64,000 bases of DNA from contig OY727097.1 in assembly GCA_963402885.1 (NCBI GenBank), positions 558,001 to 622,000 of the forward strand, in the 5' to 3' direction. This document shows, in pieces, positions 1-12,000 of the stretch. Numbering within the stretch: the stretch's first letter is position 1; each line of letters opens with the position of its first letter. Under the pieces are notes generated by a model that was given only the letters and a program-made list of their open reading frames with translations, was not told the origin of the DNA and did no database searches. A program made the position numbers and the translations under genes. The stretch is from Antedon bifida (lineage: Eukaryota; Echinodermata; Crinoidea; Comatulida; Antedonidae).

Positions 1-97
1 TTAATTTATTCTTTTTAAATAGACTCAGTGAAACTTAAATTGTGTACTTTAAATTGTATTTATTATCCAATACTTTTATTGTAACATGCTTGTGTAG

Positions 98-3000
98 GGC
101 TTTGATGATGGGAGAATACAGAACACAAAGATACAGCAGGTAGTACACATTTTGAATCATGTCACCGCTAAAAAAAACTAAATTTACAAGATGTTTCATT
201 TCATTTTAAAAATGGTTTTATCTCTGTTTAATGAATGTTGTGTTTTTTTTCCTAATCCTAACAAATTTCGCTCATAAAATTGTGTTTCATTCCATTTTAA
301 TAAGTATTTTCGATTGACATTGTTTTTCACTCTCTCTCTAATAAATACTGTATTATTTTTTTATGTTTTCCTTCTAATCTAAGTACCATTTAATATATTT
401 CACTCATGGAATTTTTATGTATTCTACAAAACACATTCATGAATAAACCTTCAGTCTGCAGATTTCTTGGTTCATTTCCAAGCTAAATTTCATTGACTAA
501 TTATTTTGTTGCTTGTATTTTCATAAATATACCTACAAGTTTAAGTTCCATATCTCAGCAGCTCAAGGACATATAAACCTTCTTCAGCAATTGCATATTT
601 CGCCAAACTAAAAGATGCAGAAAAAAAACAGCTATAAAGGTTGCTGGTTCATTTCCCAGCTAAATGTCATTTACTCAATAATTAAACGAGCTAAAGGTTG
701 CTGTTGCCCTTTTGGTGTAATGTCTCAAAATCCAGAGAATTGATTCCAATTGTGATTTGTTTGACCTAATGCTTTCAAAAGTTGCCTTACTGCTTGTTAT
801 ATAATGTGTGAATATGGTAGGCTGCGCTTTAGCAAAAAGAAAAAAAAAACAAACCTTGTATTTTGTTTTAGGTCCGCCATAGTTGTCTGGTCTTTTAATT
901 TTGTCTTATTGGTTCATTGTAAAATAAAGTAATTTTAGTACGTATTATTTACCATACAGACCTTTAAAAACTAACACCCTGTTTATTGATTTAAATATTT
1001 TGTTTATTAACTTTACAGGTAAACCCACTTCTTGAGTGTTTTGGTAATGCACAGACAGTCATGAATGATAACTCAAGTCGCTTTGGTAAATACTTGGAAA
1101 TACAGTTCAGTGAGAATGGCCATGTACAAGGAGGTATGCTTTCATATTATTACAATGTTGTAATGTTAACAACTGTATAATGGATGTGCACACTGTGTGT
1201 GGCGTAATACCAGTTTTGATGTGTTAGATTTGACTTGGTTTTAGCGAGTGAGTGGTCAAGTGGTTAAGACAGTGGAACTGTTATTATGTAGCCATAACAT
1301 CGGCAAGCGTTCGAGGCTCACTCGCTCCATGGTTCTGATGGTAGAGCTATAAATAAATAATTAATAAAATTAACTGTCTCTCTCCTGTTTTCGTGGTTTT
1401 TGCAATGGGATGGAATTTGTCCCTGTTTAGAATTAAATACTGAGCTAGCTTTAAGGTGATATTTTCATTCTTGCTGTAATGTTATTCTAAAAGTTTAGGC
1501 CTACTGGGTCTAGACATGACAAAGGCCTATTTTAATCTGCATACAATTACAATGTAACCAGTATATTAATTGCATGAGCCTGCATCTATTATGTTAGTAG
1601 CAAGTAAACATTCAGTAATCTTAGCTCATACCTTGAATTTTATCTTTCAAAACACATTGTCCCCATTGACACGCTTTTTGTTTTCTTTATTTTTTCACAC
1701 TAAGTATGTGTTGTATAAACCCATTTTTCCTGTTCTACTTATTAAATCTAATTATTTCATGTTACTTTCTTTTTTGATTTCCCAGCCAAGATTTCTGAGT
1801 ATCTGTTAGAAAAATCACGTATTGTTTATCAGAATGAAGGAGAGCGAAACTTTCACATATTTTATTTGATGTTCAGCGGCCTCTCACCTGATGAGAAGAA
1901 ACGCTACTCATTAGACTTTCCATCCAGACACTTGTAAGAATAAAAATGCTATGATAATTGATTTTGAGAAATTCCTTTATGTATTTGATACTTTAAGATA
2001 GGAAAAATGTAACAAATAAAATATATGTGTTATCCCCTTAATTACATTTTTTGAAAATAATAATAATAGTTCATTCTTATGTAACCCATTTAAGCAAGCT
2101 CTCAATGCGCTGTACATAAATTAGACAAGAAGTGGCAATAATTTAAATTAATGAAAAATTGCTTAATGAAAATCTACTTAATGAAAGTAACCCTCTCATG
2201 TTACATGACGATCCCTCATAACTTATTCTATTTTTTAACTCTTTTCAATTTCAGCTACTTGAGTAACACTAAAGACACGAAGGATTTGACATCGCCAAAG
2301 AACGTGGAGCGATTCTTTGGCGTCAGAGAATGCCTTCGTCTTATTGGTTTCACCTCTGATGTAAGTCAACATTTTCATTTATTTGAATCTGCAATAAAAC
2401 ACAGCTATTTTTTAAAGGATCCATTGCAAACAAAAATATTTATTAACATTTCTAAAATGTAAGAAATGGAGATCATTGTCCATTGACATCTGCTTTGTTA
2501 GTGACATGTTTGTCTCAAGCCCTTTAAAAAATAATTTCTTACTTTTAAAAGAAAAGAAAAAAACCCAATAAAATAATTGCATTGAAAACAAACATTTTAT
2601 TTTATTTTTGCTTTTCTGGCATCAGGATGAAGACAACTTGTTCAGAATTTTGGCATCACTTCTTCACATTGGAGATATAGAATTTAAAAAACTGGACAAT
2701 TCTGACGCAGCTGTCATCATTAACCCAGAAGTGCTTGACATCGTCTCAGAGTTTCTTCAGGTTCCGTCTGAGGATCTCGAGGCTGCCATCATTTCAGAAT
2801 CAAACTTTGTTAGAGGTAATATATATCTTCTAATTACTGAATATAACCATATATTTAAAAGCTGTTTTGGCAGTAATACTGTTTTATCTATGCAAATCCT
2901 GCATTGACAAGCAAATTATCTAACAATCTGTAGTATTTATAACTTCAATTTAACTTCATTAGTTTAGGTTTTTTTGTAAATTGACGCCAAGTTTTGTTTT

Positions 3001-6000
3001 ATACCAAACTTAACATCACAAGCCCCTTGGGGTTTCCTGGAGGTCCCTTTCATCTTCTTTCAATTTGTTTTACTCCTTTTTGTTGTATTTTTTTTGTTTT
3101 TGTGTATTGTTTTGATGAGATTCATAAAGAAAAGATTGATTTGAAAACAAAACAAGCGTTATTTAAATCTTTCACAGGTGAGATGATTAAAAGAGAGCGA
3201 AACGTTTCACAAGCTTGCGATTGTCGTGATGCACTTGCTAAGGCATTGTACGGCCGTCTCTTTAGTTGGGTTGTTAACAGCATCAACCAGCTTTTGCAAC
3301 CTTTAGAAGATGCACCAGCATCGGTGGATATTGGTGTTCTTGACATATTTGGTTTTGAAAACTTTACTAAAAACAGCTTTGAACAGGTATGAAAATATAG
3401 CTCCGTCTACACTATCCAACTTTAAAAAAAATGTTATGTGCCCATATATGGACATGATGATTTCATATTATTACTACCATATTTGGGCACATCACACTTT
3501 TTTGTCAAAGTAGTTTGATAGTGTTTTTTTTTTAACATTTGTGTAAGGAAAGATTGTGTGATGATTCAGAAAAACTTTCATCTTTAGTAAGAAATAACTA
3601 ATGATAAAGATATTCAATAACCAAAATTCAATTACTAATTAACATTTGTGTTTTAATAACTTTATAAAATACCTTTTTTTGGCAGATTTGTATTAATGTT
3701 GCAAATGAACAGCTTCAAACATTTTTCAATCGTCACATATTTCAACTTGAACGGCAAGACTGTGAGAGTGAAGGAATTAAGATGGACAACATTCAGTTTA
3801 CCAACAATGAACCCATTGTTAACATTTTTCTACAGGTAAGACATCAGCATCACATATATACATAGTTTACTTCATAATGTTTCTAATTGAAAGGCAAAAA
3901 TTAATTTTCTGATAACTGAAATAAAATAAACACCAATCGATCAATCAATCATAATAAGGAATAACAGGTTTTTTAAAGATTTGTGTGTATGCAAATGGCA
4001 AAAACAACACATGTTACAAGAGTTGTCAAAACAATATAGATTATCTGATATAAAAATCCTAAAAAGTAGGAAGCCTTTTGCCACTTTCCCCTGACTGTAC
4101 ATAATACAAAGGAAATAATCCGTAAAATCAAAATCTTTCATTACCCTCATACTTTATTTTAGCCATGTGTGCAAGTTAGATCATCACTATATCATCACTT
4201 ATTAATTAATATTATTGTTAAAAACACTTTGATTAAACTGCTTTCTATGCTGTACAATTAGAAACATGTTGGTATTTTTGCCATTCTGGATGAGGAAAGT
4301 CATTTCCCAAAAGCATCGGATAAATCCCTTGCGCAAAAGTTGCATAACGGTCCAGGAGCCACCGGCAAAGGCATCTACTTTACTCCTAAAGACAAAGGAA
4401 CCACATTCCAAATACTTCACTATGCTGGCCAGGTAAATGTAGTTTAAATTTCACATTTTTATTTTCTGATTATCTAATAAATCATTATTTTGTTAGTCCA
4501 TGACCTGTTTCTATTGTGAGAACATTACCTCAATTTTCTTGGCAGCAGAATGGAAAAAATTTCAAAGGTGATTCATTTTCTCTCTGAATAATGTTCGATT
4601 TTTGTCTTTTCCAGGTGAAATATGATTTAACAGGTGTTTTGGAGAAAAACAGGGACACTCTACCAAAATCAATCCTGTTCACAATGAAAAGTAAGTATTC
4701 AAGGTTTTTTATTTAAAAAAAATTGATCGTACCTAAATGCATTACCGTGATTAACTATACATTTTTTTTCATTTCAGCAAGTAACAGTTTAGTTGTCCGT
4801 GAGCTCTTTCAAGGTCGTCTAACGAGGACAGGTTCTCTGGCTCCTAGCGCAAGGCAACGGCAATCACGAAAATCACAAAAGAATACCCATGATGCATTTG
4901 AATTCTTTAAGAAAAAGAAGGCACCTGATGTGGCAAGAAAGGTAGTGTTAATTAACTGGTTGTGATGTGCCCAAATATGGTTGTGATGTGCCCAAATATG
5001 GTAGTGATATGCCCAAATATGGTGGTGACATCCTTATATGGGAACATCACATTTCTTTGTCACAAAAAGTTTGATAGTGTAGACAGAGCTTTAAAAGTTT
5101 CTGTTTTGCGTTTGTAGCTATAAAATAAGATTCTGCCAATTAACTACAATTAAAGTATTACAGTGTATTTATTTGTTACCATTTTTATTTAAATATAGAA
5201 ATTAATATTGAATTAAATTTATTTTATGCATTATTTCGTTCTTTGCAGCCATTAAAAAAGAAAGGCCCTCCTGTCAATGTTACTGAACGAAAAGGGCCAG
5301 CAACTGTTGCCTTTCATTTCAAGGTAAGCCAACATCCTTTATCCAATATTAATTTGTCCATTTATCTTTAAAATATGCTCTTGATTTATAATTCTTATAT
5401 TGATTTTTTTATCTTGTTTGCCACTGTTGTTTAGTTCTTCTACGTAACTTTACCAAGTGAAGAATAGATGTATAAATAATGTCAATATCTTTTCGAAAAA
5501 CCAACAACAAAAACCAAAAACTAACCTTGTAGTTTTGTTGTCCTGATCGGACAGTTTCTTCAGATAAATGACAAAAAAGAATTGTCAATTTATAACTAAA
5601 AACCAGATGAACATTTTTAGTCAATATCTTTCACTTATATTTTCATTTCAAAAACTGCAAATTGAAGTTTTCTGATTTCTACCATAGAATTCACTAGCCG
5701 AGTTGATCTTGAAAATGTCCAAGTGTGTCCCTCATTTTGTTCGTTGTATAAAGCCAAACACGACCAAAAAGCCTGACAAGTTTGTCCCAGAGTATGTGAT
5801 AGCCCAGATGCGATACACAGGCATCATGGAAACAACACGTATCAGGCAGCAAGGCTTTGCTATGAGAATTACATTTGACGAATTCTTGTCCAGGTAACAT
5901 TTAGAATATTTTCTTTTTAAGTTTCTAAACTATCAGTTTAGATTTTAACTGCATAAATTGCATAATATTAATAATTGTTATTTGTATAGGGCCTAACCAA

Positions 6001-9000
6001 AATAAATTTTCTCTAAAGTGCTACAATACAAGGCTTAAACTAGGTAGAAATTATGTCATAGATTAGATATAGCTAAGGCACATCTCATTATATTGCAATA
6101 CTTAGAGACATCAGATGGAATTTAATACTGTAGTATTGTTTCTAGGTATTACGCTCTAACATTAGGCAGTGTACCAATGAACAGCACTCTTCCAGCTCTG
6201 CAGAAATGTAAAAAGGCTCTGGAAGCATGTCAGCTGAAAGATTTCAAGGTAAAATTTTTTATATTTTTATATCATGTAAATACAATGCTCTCAGCTTCTG
6301 CTGCTTTTGAATTTTTGTTATACTACTGTATTTAAATAAGGATTAATCAAATTGTTTTCATCTTTTTAAAATTTTCTTTACTAAACTAAGGAAAAATTTC
6401 AATAAACAGTATTCCTAGACAGTTCCTTTAACTTGAAGAGAAGAAAATATCTATGTACTACCCTCTATAAGAGAATACATTCCAAAGATCTCTTTCTTTA
6501 TTTATTTGTATTAAATAAATAGTTGTACTAGGATATATAAAACAGTAAACTTAAACTACCTATTTACTCACTGCAGGGTTTAATTATACCAAGACTTTGC
6601 TGATGTGATAAATGAAATATATTATCATTTATTTATTTTTTTATTTATGCATTAAACACCACCATTCTTAATATCTAAGTACATATACTTACTGACAATA
6701 AAAGTACAAGTAAATCATACAGTATACAATAAAGTATATATGCTTATGGTTCAATGAACGCACATTTTAACAATGCACCAACTTAAGCTACTATGAAAAC
6801 AAAGTTAATTAAAAATAAAATTAAGTTAATCAAGTTGATTATTGATTATGTCTCCTGGCGATTGATAATTAGTCATGTGGTACATTGTTCATTTCTTTTA
6901 ATTCAATTAGAAATAAGTCTTCTTTGTTACTGGTGTTAAGTTCTTGTTAGTTCATGTGTTAGTCCTTCTTTGTCAGTTCTTTCATTAGGTTGGAAGTAAA
7001 AGATGATAATGATATAAATAGTTTTTAAATTATCAGCAGAATTAAAAGTGGTACACAACCTAAAGTTAAATACACTGAATGCCTAGTATGTTGCAATGTG
7101 TCTTTGCACCCAGGAGTATAAGTTGGTACCAATAGACAATACACAAAAACCTGAGCTGCACTGTTTAGAATAATTTATAGACAGTAAGGTGTAAACCCTA
7201 TTTTTATTTGTCATTTTTTCCCTAAAAATAATAATTTTGCAACTACAGTACATTAGAAGGGACACCTTCAAGAACTAACAAAGTGTCCCTTTATTAGGGT
7301 GTCCTTTGAATAGGGATTTGCTGTAATATTTGCCTCATTTGTTTCATTATAAAGCGTCCCATTAATAGAGGCCGGTGTCCCCTGAATAGGAGTGTCCAAA
7401 CGAGGACTATTGTATAATATCCATGTTGTTACTTACAATTGTAAGTAAGTAAATTGTATTATCACATTTCAATTTCAATGCTCCTTCTTTCTTTAATTCT
7501 CTACCTTTAAGCATTCCTAACTCTTACAGTTTCTTCTCCTTTAAATCTCTTTTGAAAAAACACTTGTTTCTCTCTCTCTGATTTTATTTCTTTTTATCCT
7601 TCTTTCATTGTAGGCCACTTCTGTATATTTATATTTATAGGAATAAATGATAATTTATTTATTTCTATTTAGCTCTACATTTTGTATCGAGCACTTTCGC
7701 TTTCATGATCTGCGTTAATTTTACCACGAATTATATTTATATATATTTTTTTTTTTAATATCTTTGTTAATTTTGTGTTTTTATAGTTTATTTTGTATTT
7801 ACTGTTTGTATTGTTTGAGGGTCCCTAATGATCAGCTGATGCTGGATGGACCACCCTCATAAAATATTGTTGAAATAAAATAAAAATAAAAAATGCATAC
7901 AGCAGTGTAGCTACAAACTAATCAGCCAATATAATTAACAGAATCTCATTTTAGTATGTCGTAATAAAGTACCTTACTTTATCTTATTGATTTTTGCAAA
8001 CACCATTGATCACATTTCCCGTGGTAATTTTAATACCTACCCACTTCCTATCCCTTTGGGGATAATAGACGGTAAACTGTCATTCCGAATTGGTTACCTA
8101 TTAAAGCAAACTACAGTTTAAGCTGCTGCTGTACTGTGTGATATTCAGTTTGTAAGCTATAGAGGCTGTATGTACGCTACTTATGAATGAGTATGTTTGT
8201 GGGGATGACCGCAGTCTATACTAAGCCAGAGGTTGAATCATAATAATTATACAAGCTCCTCTAAGCGCTACCAGTATAAGTGAGATACTCAATCAATTTA
8301 TCTCAATTCCAAGGGCTCTTTTAAATCATTAGTGAATATGTAGGAACAAGGTAAGTGGTGGTTTTATTCATTTTTTATCAATATCAAGCCAGAAGTGATT
8401 AGTATGTAATAAATGTGAGCGTTCTAGGCCAATGTTGACGCACAGTTTACCTTCATGCTCTAGCCTTTCGATCGGTAATTAGCGTTTTCAAGTCTTAGTT
8501 AAATACTTGGCATAATAATCAGTTATGAGACCATTTGAATTCTCTGACCTATATCTCGCGGCAACCTTTGCAGACCGGAATATTCATATATTGAATTATT
8601 TATTTTGCGGCAATTTACTGATTTAATTTGTTTACCTTATCATGTTAGTATTTTCTGTCTGTCTGTCGGCCAAATACAGGGTGCGAAAAAATGAACAATA
8701 TCTTAGACAAATTGATTTTAACTAAATAAATAATAATAAATCTAAATATGGCATAAATTGTGACCACTTTTAATCCATTCTCCAAAAGATGGTTCTCAAC
8801 CAAGTTTTGGATACACTTGTGTACGTGTGTCGCAAACAGTGTTTGTGCCATTGCAAACCGTTTGAATCAATAGTTATCTGAATTTCTCCTCTGCTAAACC
8901 AAATGAATGAAATAGGAGAAATTTTGATTTAAAAAAAATATTATATCATGTAAATGTTTACTGTATTTTTAAGCCTGTGTGCTCTGATTCATGTTTTCTT

Positions 9001-12000
9001 AGTGTCAGTGCCCAGGATGTTTATCTTTTAATTTAGTTACAGCATGATTCATAATTCCGTTAATTATCATGATTTCTTTTTACTTCCTTTTGTTCTAGTT
9101 GTACCGAGGGATAGATACGGTTATTAGCACACTTTTTACAGTACTTAACAGTATTATTAGATTATGTGATATTTTTAAAACATCATTTTTATGGTTATTA
9201 TATTAATATAATGTGTATATGGACAGAGCAAAAAGAAAGTAGTTTTGTTTTCGTGTTTGTTTAATAATAGCAATTTCTTTATGGCTGTTACTTTATTGTT
9301 TTGATGATATTGTTTTTGCTTTTTTGTTTGTATCTCCATTGAGATCCAGCCACTGATACCAACAGCATTGACATTTTTTTTAGCAATTTCGCCTTTTGAT
9401 TAATAAATAAAAGAGATTAACAAATATATAATTAGCATAATATTATATATAATAAGGCAATTCAAACACTTTTTGTTTTCAATTGTAAAGGACATGATAT
9501 TGTTTTGTTGTTTTGAATTGCTTGATGGATTCAATTGAAGAAATTGTGCTTCATTAGATAAGCCTACAAGAAGAGGCTTACCACTTCTTAATTAGTCACC
9601 TTGTTTAGTAACAGTTTTCTTACAATTTTCTTGTTAAGTTGGAAAGACAAAGCTCTTTTTCCGGTACTGGCATGTGGAGAAATTAGCTGCCCTTTGCGCC
9701 AAAGAAGACAAGAAAATTAACATCTGTCAGAAAGGTAAAAATTATTGGTTTTATTTATTAGTTCTAATTCCTTTTATTAACATGACCTTGCAGTGGTGAA
9801 ATTACATAGAACATTAGTCACTATCTTATTAATGTTTTGCTGTGTTATGCTGGAATAACATTATTGTTTATTAATGTAGCAGAGAATGAATCATTATCAC
9901 ATTATTATGTACAACATTAAGCCATGGTCTGCCAAATGGCTTAGGAATGACGATTCTGTAATCTTTTACTACATTAGGAATTACATGTTGGTTTTTGCAA
10001 GGATTTTACCACATTTTTTCATCACTTGTAGGGTGTTGAATTTTAATGTAGAATGCATTATAAATATATTACATATGATTTACAGTTTATATCAACTGTC
10101 ATGTTTATAGTAATGCTGTGTTTTGTATAATCCCAAGAGAATTCTTTACTGAACTATAGTTTGTGTTTTCTTTATGAAAAACAGAAACATAAATTGAAGA
10201 ATTTTTTTCTCTGTGTGTTTGTTTTCAATCTGCCCCATTACATTAGTAATACAGTGGTTCATGTAATTGATAATGTACTATGTTAAGTTAAGTCTGGAAT
10301 ACTTCTAGCATTCAATCATTTTAAACATTTGAAAATGTTTGTGTAACATTAATCTCCTTGACAAATTATCAATGTATAAAAAAAGAATAAAGCATCAAGC
10401 AGATATATCAAATGATGTAGTGAAAAAGGTTGTAAGATAAATCTTTTCAAAACACTTACAATGTAATGAAGAAACATCTTAGCTCTCAGCGAAGCATTTC
10501 AAAAACCATTACCTCATCTCAACTACGCATTTAATTTACATCTTATTAGCATAATTTATTTCAATGAAGGAATTGCACATGACCTTGAGCATAAGGATTT
10601 AGAGTTAGGATAAAAAAGATACTTTACTCCTTAGGTGGATTTTTACATTAAATTTTCATTTCATTTTATCATTTTAATTTAACAATCAGGGACAAGGAAT
10701 CTCAATAGACTGAGCAAACTTTAATAAAAAATTTGTTGACGTTGTTTTTCAGACAAAACATTCATCATCTAATGGAATCCCTTTGAATTTTAAAATCTGT
10801 CTACCCTAGCATCTAATTAGCATATCATTAACATAAATACAGTATTCACCTTTAACAATAATATGCATCTAATTAGCATAAAAGTATCATTTATTATTAG
10901 TATGGAATATTAAAATTCCCTATTCATCTAATTAGCATAATCAGCTACAGCATTCAACTTTCATTAAATATTCCAACTTCCCTAAAGCTCTGTCTACACT
11001 ATCAAACTTGATGTGATAAAAAAATGTGATGTGCCCATATATGGACATGATGATGACATCATCATTATTATATTTGGGCATGTCACTACCATATTTGGGC
11101 ACAAAACTAGTTTGATAGTGTAGACAGAGCTTACATTTTGCATCTAATTAACAGTATTAGCATAGTTTTGATATTAAATATCCACATCATTGGGTTGCTG
11201 TAATCCACTGTTCAGTTTCCCTCATTCTCTGCTGTACAATGAGCGTTTGATCTCTCAAATCCCTTTTTAACATACCCCCAGGATTGTTGAAATCGTGAGA
11301 ATATATTTGCCGTCTTATCTTATAAGACATGGATTATTCTTGTGTGTCTGCTTTCGGATTATTTGTAAACTTGAATTATTTGAACTTTCGACTTTTTGAT
11401 TTCCATTTTTTTTTTCTGTAAATGCAGGATGTGAAGTAGTCATGAAATGCTTTGTAATCCTATTTAACATCATTAATTTAGTTTTAAAAATAAAAATATA
11501 TATATCTTAAGCTCTGTCTGCACTATCAAACTTTATGTGACAAAAAAATGTGATGTGCCCTTATATGGACATGATGATGTCATATCACTATCATATTTGG
11601 CATATCACTACCATACTTAGGCACATCAAACTTTTTTGTCAAACTAGTTTGATAGTATAGATAGATAGATCTTAAGACTGGCATGTTTATATGTTTCCTT
11701 TGGGATTTAAAATTTATTTTTTTTGTGATGAGGTCTTCAATTTTAGCTATATTATTATTTTTTATCCTCACTTACTTAGTGTAATTGCTAATTAACTAAT
11801 GACTCATTAACTGAAACTGTCAAAATATTGTGACAAACTTAATTAGGATTGACCTTTGACCTGAGACAGGCACCTTGATGAACAGATGGTAAAGTTATCA
11901 CTCAACCAAAGTGAGATTTACTACCTACTTCCTATCTACACTTCAGCATCTGTACATTTATAATTTGCTCATCTAGCAAGGTACACACTTCAAGTGTAAA

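Larger units (their letters stand above)
98..6248 (+). other. MYO16: Myosin motor-domain exons (switch I to converter)
   Basis: Thirteen compact exons code for the motor from just before switch I to the end of the converter. Exon 1019-1133 carries [11 protein letters not shown] and NDNSSRFGK (switch I). Exon 3178-3386 carries the cardiomyopathy-loop region before RDALAK and the switch II/relay start [11 protein letters not shown]. Exon 3686-3835 carries the relay helix with [12 protein letters not shown]. Exon 4262-4432 carries [12 protein letters not shown] and HYAGQ. Exon 4778-4941 and the next form a basic loop 2 (KKKK, LKKKG). Exon 5688-5893 carries HFVRCIKPN and [11 protein letters not shown]. 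Introns here are 90-900 bp, unlike the multi-kilobase introns that follow. Two MITE copies sit just after the donors of exons ending at 3386 and 4941. Confidence 0.9.
6249..9637 (+). other. Long myosin intron with repeat remnants
   Basis: No coding exon is seen in this 3.4-kb intron. It contains a GTGTCC-type repeat (7258-7405), a 5'-truncated LINE end (7480-7895), and a short sequence at 9339-9370 also found before a glypican exon. Its 3' junction does not fit a simple GT-AG splice in the required frame. Confidence 0.6.

Noticed and set aside
1243-1329. Functional tRNA gene
   Set aside because: The anticodon and T stems do not pair; kept only as tRNA-like.
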